Shown here one piece after another: positions 40,998-50,396 of a stretch of DNA of 64,000 nt. The notes under the pieces were generated by a model. That model had not been told where the DNA came from. It saw nothing but the letters and a program-made list of their open reading frames with translations, and did no database searches. How positions within the stretch are numbered: the first letter of the stretch is position 1; the number at the start of each line of letters is the position of its first letter. A program made the position numbers and the translations under genes. This DNA is from Amycolatopsis nalaikhensis. GTDB lineage: Bacteria; Actinomycetota; Actinomycetes; Mycobacteriales; Pseudonocardiaceae. Where the stretch lies: positions 5,959,501-6,023,500 of the forward strand of contig NZ_CP127173.1 of NCBI RefSeq assembly GCF_030264295.1, in the 5' to 3' direction.

Positions 40998-43346
40998 ATG
41001 AGAACGCGGACGCGCGTCCTTGCCACCCTGCTCGCCGGTGCCACCGCCATGGCACTGGCCACCCCCGCAGAAGCCGGAAGCCAAGCCGGAACTGAGGCCG
41101 GGTTCGCCAAAGACCCCACCACCCTCGTCGACACCTCGATCGGCAACAACGGGGACGGCACCACCTTCCCGGGCGCCACCACCCCCTTCGGGATGGTCCA
41201 GCTCAGCCCGGACACCCAGCTCAAGAAGTACGCGTCCTACGACTACGCGCAGGACACCACCCTCGGCTTCAGCCACACCCATCTCTCCGGCGTCGGCTGC
41301 CAGACGATGGGCAACTTCCGGTTCATGCCCACCACCGGCGCCGTCACCAGCAGTGATCCCGCCCAGTACGGTGCCAAGTTCAGCCACGCCAACGAAACCC
41401 GGCAGCCCGGCTACTACGGCGTCAAGCTCGACAACGGCATCGACGCCGAGCTGACCGCCACCCAGCGCACCGGCCAGCACCGCTACACCTTCCCGGACGG
41501 CGCCACCAGCGAGAACGTCCTCATCGAGGTTGGCGAGAGCAACGGCTACACCTACGCCGGGGACGTCCACGTCGTCGGCGACGACACCGTCGAAGGCTGG
41601 CTGCAGGGCGGGAACTTCTGCTGGGAAACGCAGAAGGAGCGCTACAAGGTCTTCTTCAGCGCGAAGTTCGATCGCAAGTTCAGCAGCTTTGGCACCTGGA
41701 CCGACAGCAAGCTGACCGCCAACCAGCGCGACGCCAAGCTCGGCACCCAGCGCACCGGCGCCTGGCTCACCTTCGACACGAGCCGGAACCAGGTCGGCGC
41801 CTCCGTCGGCCTCTCGTACACCTCCATCGACGGCGCCCGGCTGAACCGGACCGCCGAGCAGCCCAAGTCCTTCGACAAGGCGCGCAAAGCCGCTCACGAC
41901 ACCTGGGAAGACGAGCTGAACCGTATGCGCGTCGCCGGCGGGACCACTGCCGACCAGCGGACCTACTACAGCGCGCTCTACCGGTCGCTGCTGCACCCGT
42001 CCGTCGGGTCCGATGTGGACGGCTCGTACCGCGGCTTCGACGACCAGGTGCACCGCAGCCGCGATATGTATTATCAGATGTTCTCGCTGTGGGACACCTA
42101 CCGGTCGCAGAACCAGCTCGTCGCGCTCCTGCACCCGGACAAGGCCGCGGACATGACCAAGTCGATCCTCAAGATCTACCAGGACGGCGGCTGGGTCCCG
42201 CGCTGGGCGCTCGCGGGCGGCGAGACGAACGTGATGAGCGGTGACCCCGTCACGCCGTGGGTGGTCGACAACTACCGCCGCGGCCTCCTCGACGACCAGA
42301 CCGCCCGGCAGCTCTTCGACGCCTTGTGGCGCAACGCCAACGAGGTGCCGGCGGACCAGTCGATCTTCCGCGGCCGCGACGGCAACCCGACGTACGTGAA
42401 GAACGGCTGGATCGGCTACCAGGACCTGCCGGGCTACACCTACGGCGACACCCGCCAGGCGGGCTCGGCGACCCTCGAATACGCCCTCGCCGACTGTGCA
42501 CTGTCCACAATGGCGCAAGGGCTCGGCTACGGCGACAAGGCGAAGACGCTCGAGGACCGCTGCGGCAACTTCGCCAAGCTGTGGGACACGAGCGTGGAAT
42601 CGCACGGCTTCACCGGGTTCCCGCGCACGAAGGCCGCGGACGGCACCGGCGTCGGCAACCCCGACCCCGCGCAGTCGACCGGGTTCCACGAGGGCACGCC
42701 GTGGCAGTACCAGTGGCTCGCCCAGCAGGACACCGCGAAGCTGTTCGGCCTGATGGGCGGCCCCGCGCGGGCGGAGCAGCGGCTCGACACCTTCTTCGAC
42801 ACGCCGCTGCTGCTCGCCGACCCGGCGAAGGCGGCCAAGGACTCGTGGGTCCACGGCGCGTACGACTACCACAACAACTTCGCCTTCAACCCGAACAACG
42901 AACCCGACCTGCACGCGCCCTGGATGTACAGCTGGACGGGCGCGCCGTGGAAGACGTCGGCCGTGCTGCGCGCGGCGCGGACGCTGTTCACCGACACGCC
43001 CTACGGCATGCCGGGCAACGACGACCTCGGCACGATCTCGTCGTGGCTGGTCTTCGGCATGACGGGGGTCTTCGAAGCCCAGCCCGGCTCGGGGACGTAC
43101 CTGCTCAGCACGCCGATGTTCGAGAAGGTCGAGATCCGGCCCGCCGGCGGCCGCGAGATCGAGATCGAGGCGCCCGGCGCGAGCGCGTCGAAGCTGCAGT
43201 ACACGAAGGACGTCCGAATCGGACAGCGTGTCTACGACCGCAGCTGGATCTCGCACGCGGACCTGCTGCGCGCGGGCAAGATCCGGTTCTCGCTGAGTGA
43301 CGCGCCGACAGCGTGGGGCACCAAGGCGGCGCCGCCCGCGATGTGA
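40998..43346 (+). CDS. Secreted GH92 family alpha-mannosidase
   Basis: This 782-residue protein starts at ATG 40998 with AGGAGGAAA upstream; longer frames read through repeat B. The signal peptide ends near PAEAGS. The GH92 signatures are TSIGNNGDGTTFPGATTPFG, TLGFSHTHLSGVGC, SLWDTYRSQNQLVALLHP, GEQN-like GGETNVMSGD, and the C-terminal GNDDLGTISSWLVFGMTG with calcium/acid residues. Family members are exo-acting, Ca-dependent alpha-1,2/1,3-mannosidases. With the GH99-like enzyme it suggests mannan or N-glycan use. Control by a LacI-type operator is likely. Confidence 0.93.
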   Translation: MRTRTRVLATLLAGATAMALATPAEAGSQAGTEAGFAKDPTTLVDTSIGNNGDGTTFPGATTPFGMVQLSPDTQLKKYASYDYAQDTTLGFSHTHLSGVGCQTMGNFRFMPTTGAVTSSDPAQYGAKFSHANETRQPGYYGVKLDNGIDAELTATQRTGQHRYTFPDGATSENVLIEVGESNGYTYAGDVHVVGDDTVEGWLQGGNFCWETQKERYKVFFSAKFDRKFSSFGTWTDSKLTANQRDAKLGTQRTGAWLTFDTSRNQVGASVGLSYTSIDGARLNRTAEQPKSFDKARKAAHDTWEDELNRMRVAGGTTADQRTYYSALYRSLLHPSVGSDVDGSYRGFDDQVHRSRDMYYQMFSLWDTYRSQNQLVALLHPDKAADMTKSILKIYQDGGWVPRWALAGGETNVMSGDPVTPWVVDNYRRGLLDDQTARQLFDALWRNANEVPADQSIFRGRDGNPTYVKNGWIGYQDLPGYTYGDTRQAGSATLEYALADCALSTMAQGLGYGDKAKTLEDRCGNFAKLWDTSVESHGFTGFPRTKAADGTGVGNPDPAQSTGFHEGTPWQYQWLAQQDTAKLFGLMGGPARAEQRLDTFFDTPLLLADPAKAAKDSWVHGAYDYHNNFAFNPNNEPDLHAPWMYSWTGAPWKTSAVLRAARTLFTDTPYGMPGNDDLGTISSWLVFGMTGVFEAQPGSGTYLLSTPMFEKVEIRPAGGREIEIEAPGASASKLQYTKDVRIGQRVYDRSWISHADLLRAGKIRFSLSDAPTAWGTKAAPPAM

Positions 43347-43350
43347 CCCT

Positions 43351-43393
43351 GTGACGGTCTCCCCGGCCCGGCGAAGGCGGGGGAGACCGTCAC
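43351..43393. terminator. Terminator after the GH92 gene
   Basis: A 14-bp perfect stem GTGACGGTCTCCCC (43351-43364) with 43380-43393 encloses a 15-base loop. It is located five bases after the mannosidase stop. Confidence 0.82.
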
Positions 43394-43441
43394 CCGGCCA
43401 CCGTCTTGGTGTCAGCCGCGTGGGACGGATTCACTGGTGTC

Positions 43442-43636
43442 ATGTTGAGGTGGCAGCAGGCGGAGGGGAAGCGCCACGCGCTCGACGGGCCCTTCCCGCC
43501 GCGTCCGGAAGAACGGTTCGTGACCCTGTGCGGCGAAGAGGTGACCGTCGCCGTGCGGGATGTTCCGCAGCTCGGCGGGCACTGGTTCGATCCCACGTGC
43601 GCCGACTGCGCGACGGCGTGGCTGGCGCGGTGCTGA
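43442..43636 (+). CDS. Small zinc-finger-like protein
   Basis: The 64-residue protein starts at ATG 43442 (MLRWQQAEGKRHALDG). It carries a C-x-n-C/C-x2-C pattern: TLCGEE, then FDPTCADCATAWLARC, with a histidine before it. This is the usual layout of the small putative zinc-binding proteins frequent in Pseudonocardiaceae. Role unknown. Its end overlaps the next gene by seven bases. Confidence 0.65.
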   Translation: MLRWQQAEGKRHALDGPFPPRPEERFVTLCGEEVTVAVRDVPQLGGHWFDPTCADCATAWLARC

Positions 43637-44046
43637 CCGGGGCCGGGCGGGACCAGCGGCTGCTCGACCGCATCCGCGACCTGCACGGCTCGCTCGCCCA
43701 GGACCTGGCCTGGCTCGCGCGGACCGTCGACGAGGATGCGCCGCGGCCCGACGTCCTGCGTGACCTGGGGGAGCGGCTCACCGACCTCGGCGCGGACCTC
43801 GTCATGCGCGCCGACGAACTGGACGCGCGGGTCCGCGCCACCCTGCCGAGCCACGGCTGGCTCCCCGAAGCGGGCGCACGGCGGCGCGCGCTCGCCGTCG
43901 CCCACCAGGTCGGCCCGCACCCCCTCCGGTGCGGGCCGATCTTCCTGGCCGTCTGCGGGGCCGCGTGCTTCCCGTTCTACGGGACCGACCCCGGCGGCCG
44001 GACAGCGCGGCACGAACGGTGCGAAAAGTGCCTCCACGTGCGCTGA
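43630..44046 (+). CDS. Hypothetical protein with C-terminal Cys/His cluster
   Basis: The 138-residue protein starts at GTG 43630, overlapping the preceding small gene. The N-terminal 95 residues are helical (LLDRIRDLHGSLAQDLAWLA, ADELDARVRATL). The C-terminus holds RCGPIFLAVCGAACFPF and RHERCEKCLHVR, a likely metal-binding cluster. It resembles a companion of the zinc-finger-like protein before it. No function can be assigned. Confidence 0.65.
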   Translation: MLTGAGRDQRLLDRIRDLHGSLAQDLAWLARTVDEDAPRPDVLRDLGERLTDLGADLVMRADELDARVRATLPSHGWLPEAGARRRALAVAHQVGPHPLRCGPIFLAVCGAACFPFYGTDPGGRTARHERCEKCLHVR

Positions 44047-44072
44047 TCCCCCGTTCGTGCTGAGCTGGGGGC

Positions 44073-44555
44073 ATGGCGGAAACCACCACGGCGACCGAGA
44101 AGTTCTTCCGGGTCGCGATCGCGCTCAAGGGCCTCGACGGCGCCCTGCAGGTCGTCGGGGCGCTCGTCCTCGCGTTCGTGCCGGCGGCGGCCGTCAGCGG
44201 GTTCACCCACGCGGTGATCACCCGCGACTTCCTCGGCGACCCGTCGGGCACGCTGGCGCGCCACCTCGAGTCGGCGACGGAGAACTTCCTCCACGGCGAC
44301 ACGAAGACCTTCGCCGTCGCGTACCTGCTCGCCCACGGGCTGATCAAGCTGGGTCTCGTCTGGGCGTTGGCCCGCAAGATCGTCCGCGCCTACCCGGTGG
44401 CGGCTGTCATCCTCGCCGCGTTCGTCGTCTACGAGATCTTCCGCGCGGTGCACACCCACTCGATCGCGTTGCCGTTCTTCGCCGCGCTCGACGTCGTGAT
44501 CATCGTCCTCGTGCTGCGGGAGTACCGGCAGCTGAAGCGGTCACGAAGCGCATGA
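44073..44555 (+). CDS. DUF2127 membrane protein
   Basis: This 160-residue protein has four predicted transmembrane helices and the DUF2127 pattern FRVAIALKGLDGALQVVGAL, then FAVAYLLAHGLIKLGLVWAL and RAVHTHSIALPFFAALD. Function unknown. Its last 15 bases overlap, in the opposite direction, the end of the binding-protein gene. Confidence 0.82.
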   Translation: MAETTTATEKFFRVAIALKGLDGALQVVGALVLAFVPAAAVSGFTHAVITRDFLGDPSGTLARHLESATENFLHGDTKTFAVAYLLAHGLIKLGLVWALARKIVRAYPVAAVILAAFVVYEIFRAVHTHSIALPFFAALDVVIIVLVLREYRQLKRSRSA

Positions 44556-46079
44556 GGGCGACGTGTCGAGCGGCCGCCCGCGCGACCACACGAGGTCGAC
44601 CGGGCCGGTCGTCCCGTCGGCCTGGATCCGCAGGATCGGCAGCACCTTGTCGATCTGGTTGCCGCTGTCCTGGCCGAACGCGATGAAGCCGGTGGCGCCG
44701 CCGACCGCGGAGTTGCAGTCGATGCTCGCGACGAAGTTCGTCACCGACCTCGGGCTGCCCGCCGGGTCCTCCTCGGCGGCCTTCACCGCGGTGGCGACGG
44801 CGTCGTGCTCGATCATCGCCGCCCCGTCGGACAGGTCGGCCGCCGCGAACTCGTGCGTGCCGGTGAACGCGTTGAGGAAGTCCGTGTAGTTCTGCTGGTA
44901 GGTCAGCGCCGCGTCGTGGCCGGTGAACATCTTCCACTGGTCCGGGTAGGCGAGCGCGGTGTAGAGCGGCGTGACGGCGATGTCGCCGTCCAGCGGCAGC
45001 TTCGAGCCGACGAGCGTCGCCGCGTCGTCGCCGGAGAGCACCGTGACCGACCGGAGCCCTTGGCACGCGCCGTCGTTCGAAAGCGCGTGGACGAACGAAC
45101 CGAGGTCGACGCCGCGGCCGGCGAAGTAGATGACGTCCGGCTGGGCGGTGCAGATGTCGGAGTGCATGCCGCGGAACAGCTTCTGGAGGTAGGCGTCGCG
45201 GCTGGTGCCGGTCAGCTGGCCTTCCAGCGAGTCGTACTTCTTCGTGAACTGGATCGGCACCAGCTGCTGCTCGGTGAACGCCTTCGCGAGGGTGCCGGCG
45301 TAGGTGTCGGCCTCGTTGACGTCGGCGACGAGCATCGTGCGCCGCTTCGGCAGCTTGGCGATGTAGTTGACCGCGGCCTGGGCCTCGTCGCTGTTCGTCG
45401 GCCCGACCCGGAAGAAGGTTTTGACCGGCTTGCCGTCGGGGCCGAGGTTCAGGTCGTCGGCGGTCACCGTCGAGCCGATCGTGACGATGCCGTGGCTCCC
45501 CAGCTCGGCGATCGCGCGGCGGACGTTCTCCAGGCTGGTGCCGAGGCCGGTCACGGCGGCGATGTGCAGGCTTTCGGCGGATTCGACGATCCGCTCGACC
45601 GCGTCCCGCCAGTGTTCGGCGTTGGTGCCGAAGTTCGCCAGCAGCAGCTTGACGCCGGTGGTGTCCGGGTGCGGCCAGGCCGCGGCGATGGCGCCCTGGA
45701 CGACGTGCCGGGTGAAGTCGATCGGCGTGCTGTCGACGTCCGGGTCCGGCGTCAGGTTGTCGAGCACCACGATGGTCTTGAAGGTGTCGCCGGCGCGTGC
45801 GTTGCGGTCGGCGATGAGCTGCTCGAGGTCCGCCAGGGGATCGTCGGCGCGCAGGGTGCCGGACTCGAGGTTCAGCCCGACGCAGACATCGCCCGCCGAG
45901 GTCAGGCCGTCGCCGCAGCTCTGCCACGGCCGGGTCAGCCAGAGCACGCCCGCGAGCACGAGCAGGACGACGAGCGTCACGGCGACCCAGTGGCGGTGAA
46001 GCAGGTTCCGCGGCCGGACGGGCGGCCCGGCGGGCCGGGTTCGCGAGGGGAAGCGGTCGAGCAACGCGGTGCGGGGCAT
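44541..46079 (-). CDS. Membrane-anchored type-1 periplasmic-binding-protein receptor
   Basis: This 512-residue protein has an N-terminal cytosolic stretch of about 30 residues and one transmembrane helix (WVAVTLVVLLVLAGVLWLT). A large extracytoplasmic domain follows, of the branched-chain amino acid binding (type-1 PBP) fold: VCVGLNLESGTLRADDPLAD, AAVTGLGTSLENVRRAIAEL, FFRVGPTNSDEAQAAVNYIA, DVIYFAGRGVDLGSF. There is no lipoprotein box and no ABC permease nearby. It is 19 bases downstream of a P-loop ATPase gene on the same strand, so it looks like a signalling receptor rather than a transporter part (inference). Confidence 0.8.
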   Translation of the reverse strand: MPRTALLDRFPSRTRPAGPPVRPRNLLHRHWVAVTLVVLLVLAGVLWLTRPWQSCGDGLTSAGDVCVGLNLESGTLRADDPLADLEQLIADRNARAGDTFKTIVVLDNLTPDPDVDSTPIDFTRHVVQGAIAAAWPHPDTTGVKLLLANFGTNAEHWRDAVERIVESAESLHIAAVTGLGTSLENVRRAIAELGSHGIVTIGSTVTADDLNLGPDGKPVKTFFRVGPTNSDEAQAAVNYIAKLPKRRTMLVADVNEADTYAGTLAKAFTEQQLVPIQFTKKYDSLEGQLTGTSRDAYLQKLFRGMHSDICTAQPDVIYFAGRGVDLGSFVHALSNDGACQGLRSVTVLSGDDAATLVGSKLPLDGDIAVTPLYTALAYPDQWKMFTGHDAALTYQQNYTDFLNAFTGTHEFAAADLSDGAAMIEHDAVATAVKAAEEDPAGSPRSVTNFVASIDCNSAVGGATGFIAFGQDSGNQIDKVLPILRIQADGTTGPVDLVWSRGRPLDTSPSCAS

Positions 46080-46098
46080 CGGTTTCCGTTCCGGCGCG

Positions 46099-48072
46099 TC
46101 AGGGCCAGAGGCCGCGGTGGGCGAGGTGGGCGGTGTCGTCGAGGGCCTTGGTGTCCGAACGCTGCGACTTCGAGGACAGGGCGGTCAGCGCGGTGCCGAT
46201 GTCGTGGTTCTGGTCCGGGCCGCGCACCGCGAACGGGTTCGCGCTGAGCCAGCTCGCCGCGACCAGCCGGGCGAGGTTGTTGCGGATCTCCGTGCGCCCG
46301 TCGGGTTTCCGCGCGACGTCGGCGTCGACGAGCTTGCCGTAGAGCCGTTCGTAGTCCTCGTCGAGCGGCTGGTCGTCGGGGGCGTGCACGACGACGGTGA
46401 GCCGGTCGATCCATTCGCGGTGCGGCAGCCGCGGGAAGTCCCGTTCGAACAGGTCCACCACGGCGGGGAAGTCACCGAGGGCGAGCCGGCAGTACGCGCG
46501 GCGGACGTCGTCGGCGCCGGGCGCGTCGAGCAGCGCCTTGAACTGCGCGGCGTAGGTCGGGCCGTCCAGGTCGTCCCGCCGGGCCAGCGCCGACACGAGG
46601 TTGCCCGCGAGCCAGGGGTGCAGCGTGACCTGGTCGGGGGTGCCGCCGCTGCCGGACGCGTTCACCCACAGGGACGCCCGCAGCTCGGTCAGGATCGGGC
46701 CGACGTGCGGCTGGCCGACGAGCCCGTGTTCGGGCAGCGGCACCAGCCACGGCGCGGTGGCGAACGGCGCGGCCGTCACGAGCGCGTCGGTGTCCACAGT
46801 GGACAGGTTGAGCCCGGTGAGCCAGGTGCGCCACGGATCGGGGCCGGTCGTGCCGAGTTCGTCCCTGGCCCCGGCGCGGACCGGGGCGTCGCCGAGCGTC
46901 CGGGCCAGTTCCCGCACGGCGCGCGGCAGGCCGCCGGTGGCGCGGTGGACGAACGCGGCCGTCGCGCGGGGGACGTCGCGCCCGAGGATGCCGGCGACCT
47001 GCTCGACCTCCAGGGGTTCGAGCAGGACGGGGTAGTGGCCGGGGTGTTCCGGGTGCGCGGCCCAGTCGTCGTAGGAGGCGTCCCGGCAGGTGGGGACGAC
47101 CTGGGCCGCCGTCCCGCCCGGCTGCCACGGCGGCCGCCACGCGCGGCGGAGCTCGCGTTCCCACTCGCCGTCCCACTTCCCGCTGGTCGCCACCACCAGC
47201 AGCGGGTCGCCGGTGCCGCGGTCGCCGTGCCGCCGCCGGTAGGACTGCCGGGCGGCCGTCAGCGCCTTGAGGAACGCGAGCCCGCCCGGGTGGTCGACGT
47301 CGTCGAGGAGCACCACCCAGTTGTGCACGTGAGGCCTCTTCCCGGGGTTCTCGCAGTCGCACGGGCTGTGTCGCTCCGGCGCGGACATCCGGCGGTGGTT
47401 CTCCCGGACGTCGGCGAGGAACGCCTCGGTCAGCCACGCGGTGACGCCGTCGGGGTCCGGCTCGCGCCCGCGGGCCAGCCAGTTGAGGTCGACCAGCGCG
47501 TCGAGCGCGTCGCCGCCGCGGAACCGGTCGAACTCCGTCAGCGAGCGCAGGACCTGGCCCAGGCGCGGCCGGACGGCCTGGATCAGCGCCGGGACCTCGG
47601 CGGCGAACGCGTCCCCGAACGGGGCGGGCACGGCGGTCTTGACGAGCACGCGCACCAGCGGGTCGAGCCGGCCGGACCAGCGGCTGCGCTTGAACTCGAC
47701 GAGCAGGCGGCGCAGGGTGTCCTTGTCCCGTTCGCGGTCGGTGGTGCTGAGCTCGGCGCCGACGGCGATCAATGCGACGGTGAAGCGCAGGAACCGGGGC
47801 CGCGCCCGGTGCCGCCACTTGCGGGAGAGGCTGTAGGCCAGCCTGATCAGGACGTCGACCGGGCTCGGTTCGTCACCGGCGAAGGCGAAGGCGGCGTGCA
47901 CCACACCCCAGCCGAGGTCGTCGGCGATCTCCCCGAGCGCGTGCGACTTGCCGGAGCCGACGGGCCCGAGCAGGAGCACCACGGGCTGGCGGCGCGGCGG
48001 CTTGCCGGCGACGCCGTTCCAGAGCAGGCGCCGGGTCAGCAGGACGGACCCGGAGTGATCCGTTTCGACCAT
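46099..48072 (-). CDS. Large P-loop (STAND-like) ATPase
   Basis: The 657-residue protein starts at ATG 48072 (MVETDHSGSVLL), with an upstream ATG at 48105 possible. Walker A is LLLGPVGSGKSHAL near residue 35, and Walker B is WVVLLDDVDH about 265. A C-x-C ... H-x-H cluster (SPCDCENPGKRPHVHNW) lies immediately before Walker B and could bind a metal. A sensor-like LLVVATSG follows, then a long helical C-terminal region resembling the winged-helix and arm segments of STAND NTPases. It is transcribed with the membrane-anchored receptor gene and after a PP2C phosphatase gene. No close named family is recognised. Confidence 0.7.
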   Translation of the reverse strand: MVETDHSGSVLLTRRLLWNGVAGKPPRRQPVVLLLGPVGSGKSHALGEIADDLGWGVVHAAFAFAGDEPSPVDVLIRLAYSLSRKWRHRARPRFLRFTVALIAVGAELSTTDRERDKDTLRRLLVEFKRSRWSGRLDPLVRVLVKTAVPAPFGDAFAAEVPALIQAVRPRLGQVLRSLTEFDRFRGGDALDALVDLNWLARGREPDPDGVTAWLTEAFLADVRENHRRMSAPERHSPCDCENPGKRPHVHNWVVLLDDVDHPGGLAFLKALTAARQSYRRRHGDRGTGDPLLVVATSGKWDGEWERELRRAWRPPWQPGGTAAQVVPTCRDASYDDWAAHPEHPGHYPVLLEPLEVEQVAGILGRDVPRATAAFVHRATGGLPRAVRELARTLGDAPVRAGARDELGTTGPDPWRTWLTGLNLSTVDTDALVTAAPFATAPWLVPLPEHGLVGQPHVGPILTELRASLWVNASGSGGTPDQVTLHPWLAGNLVSALARRDDLDGPTYAAQFKALLDAPGADDVRRAYCRLALGDFPAVVDLFERDFPRLPHREWIDRLTVVVHAPDDQPLDEDYERLYGKLVDADVARKPDGRTEIRNNLARLVAASWLSANPFAVRGPDQNHDIGTALTALSSKSQRSDTKALDDTAHLAHRGLWP

Positions 48073-48190
48073 CGGTGTGCATTCCCCCAGGTGAACCGCG
48101 AACACGTCGGGTCACCAGGCTAAACACACGGTGATGGATCGGGCTACGAAGAGCGTCCGGTTGACCGGGATTTGTCACCCCGGCCCCGGC

Positions 48191-48895
48191 TCACGCGGCG
48201 ACGGGAAATCGCACCGTCGTGACGTCGGCCTCCAGGGGTTCGACGTAGATGGCGGTCGCGTTGTCCGATCCGCCGCGGGCGAGCGCGGCTTCGACGAGCT
48301 CGGCGGCGCCGCCCCGGGCCAGCACGGCGCGGATCCCGCTGCCGGTCAGCGGCTTGTGGACGCCGTCGCTGGTCAGGAGCAGGCCCGCGCTGGTGGTCTC
48401 GGCCGTGCCGATCTCGTGCGGCTCGGTGGTGCGGACGCTGGTGGTGACGACGTGCTCCATCCGCGGGGTCACCGGCTGGTGGCGGGCGCGGAAGTACTCG
48501 GCGAGCGTGTGGTCGGTCGTCAGGCGGGTCAGGGTGGTGCCGTCCCAGGCGTACGCGCGGGCGTCGCCGACCCAGGCGATGCGGTAACCGCCGGTCTCGG
48601 CGGGCATCGCGACGACGAGCACGGCGTCCCCGGCGCCCAGCTCGCGAACCGCTTGCCGCGCGGCGAGCACCGCCTCGACCGGTCCTTTGTGGACGGGCGT
48701 GCGAGCGGCGGCCGCGGCGGCGGTGCGCGCGGCACGGGCGGCGGCGGGATCGTCGCCGACGCCGTCGGCGAGGGCGAACGCGATGCCGGGACCACCGGCC
48801 GCGGCGTAGGCGCCGACGGCGTCGGCGTTGAGCGAGCGCGGCCCCTGGGCGCTCGCGGTGTGCCAGCGCGGGTAACCCGGACGTGTCGTGATCAT
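48191..48895 (-). CDS. PP2C-type protein phosphatase
   Basis: The 234-residue protein starts at ATG 48895 (MITTRPGYPRWHTASAQGPR), chosen for GAGGAGG upstream. It has the PPM-type order: NADAVGAYAAAGG, FALADGVGDD (metal aspartates), VAWVGDARAYAWDG, LTSDGVHKPL and RGGSDNATAIYV. The first GDG-type motif is replaced by ADGVGD. It would reverse Ser/Thr phosphorylation in the cytosol. It is oriented with the ATPase and receptor genes, 118 bases upstream. Confidence 0.85.
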   Translation of the reverse strand: MITTRPGYPRWHTASAQGPRSLNADAVGAYAAAGGPGIAFALADGVGDDPAAARAARTAAAAAARTPVHKGPVEAVLAARQAVRELGAGDAVLVVAMPAETGGYRIAWVGDARAYAWDGTTLTRLTTDHTLAEYFRARHQPVTPRMEHVVTTSVRTTEPHEIGTAETTSAGLLLTSDGVHKPLTGSGIRAVLARGGAAELVEAALARGGSDNATAIYVEPLEADVTTVRFPVAA

Positions 48896-48971
48896 CGCGG
48901 CCTCCTCGTCCCCTCTGACCTCCATGATCCGCGCCGAACCTGTGGGCCGTCTGAGATTTTCCCGTGCCTAG

Positions 48972-50396
48972 TACTCCAGCTGTAGTTCGTGATCTTGCTG
49001 GAGGGGGCCGGTGAGATGGGTGCGGCCACCACGTGATCATGGTGTTTGTGAAGACAACTCAAGATCATGTGGTGGCCGCGGCTGCCAGCGTAGACCCTGC
49101 GGGGTGGCAGTCGCTGCTGGGTGAGATGTTCGTGCGGGTGGGGCACCGGTTCGCGCGGGTGGAGTCGCGTCGCCGCGCGGGGCGGTTCGTGCAGGGGCTG
49201 CTGGCCGGGCTGGTTCGGGTGAACTGCTGGACCATCGCCGAGGCTGTCGGGGACACGACCCCGCATGGGATGCAGAACCTGCTCTCGCGCGCGAGCTGGG
49301 ACGTGGACGGGGTTCGTGACGACCTGCGCGAGGTCGTGGTCGAGCAGCTGGGTGATCAGGATGCGATGCTGGTCATCGACGAGACCGGCGACCTGAAGAA
49401 GGGCACCGAGTCGGTCGGAGTCCAGCGGCAGTACACGGGCACGGCGGGCCGGATCGAGAACTCGCAGATGTCGGTGTTCCTGACGTATTCCACCCCGGCC
49501 GGGCATACGTTCATCGACCGTGAGCTCTACCTGCCTGAAAGCTGGGCCGAGGACCCCCGGCGCCGGGACCGGGCCGGAGTGCCCGCCGGGACCCGGTTCA
49601 CCACGAAATCCCGGCTCGCGTTGGCCATGATCACCCGGGCGCTGGACGCGGGCGTGCGGGTGGGGTGGGTGACCGGGGACGAGGCTTACGGCAAAGACGC
49701 TGCCGGCCTGCGTGATCCGCTCGAACAACGCGGACAGGCCTATGTGCTGGCCGTGGCCTGCGACCATCGCATTCCCGGGCCCGGCAGGCAGAGCGTGCGA
49801 GCTGATGAGCGGGCGGCCGCGCTGCCGAAACGGGCCTGGCAGAAGCTCTCCGCCGGAGCGGGCGCGAAAGGCCGGCGCTACTACCTGTGGGCCCGCATCC
49901 GGCTGCACCCCGCGGGCACCACCGGTTATCACTGGATCCTGATGCGCCGCAACCGGCGCACCGGGGAGACTGCGTTCTACCGCTGTTACAGCCCCCGCCG
50001 CGTCTCGCTGGCCAAGCTCGCCCGCGTTGCCGGGCGTCGCTGGACGATCGAGGAAACCTTCCAGACCGGCAAAGAACTCACCGGCCTGGACGAGCACCAG
50101 GTCCGCACCTGGACCTCCTGGTATCGCTGGACCACGCTGGTCATGCTGGCCCACGCCTTCCTCGCCATCGCCGCCGCCCATGCCCGCCACACAAAACCGC
50201 ATGAGGGCCTGATCCCGTTGACACGCAACGAGATCAGGCACCTCTACGCCCAGCTCATCCTCAAGCCAGCCCGCCGCGTCGCCGACATCCTGGCCTGGTC
50301 CACCTGGCGCCGACGACACCAACATCACGCCCGGCAAAGCCACTACCAGCGACGACACGAAAACCCAGCACCCGATCACGAACTACAGCTGGAGTA
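48972..50396 (+). mobile_element. IS701-family insertion sequence
   Basis: The 1425-bp element has perfect 23-bp terminal inverted repeats (left TACTCCAGCTGTAGTTC... from 48972, right ending ...GCTGGAGTA at 50396). It is flanked by direct CTAG copies (48968-48971 and 50397-50400), the target duplication expected for IS701 elements. It carries one transposase gene. Ends and gene are intact, so the insertion appears recent and may be active. It inserted between the PP2C gene and the SnoaL-like gene. Confidence 0.92.
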
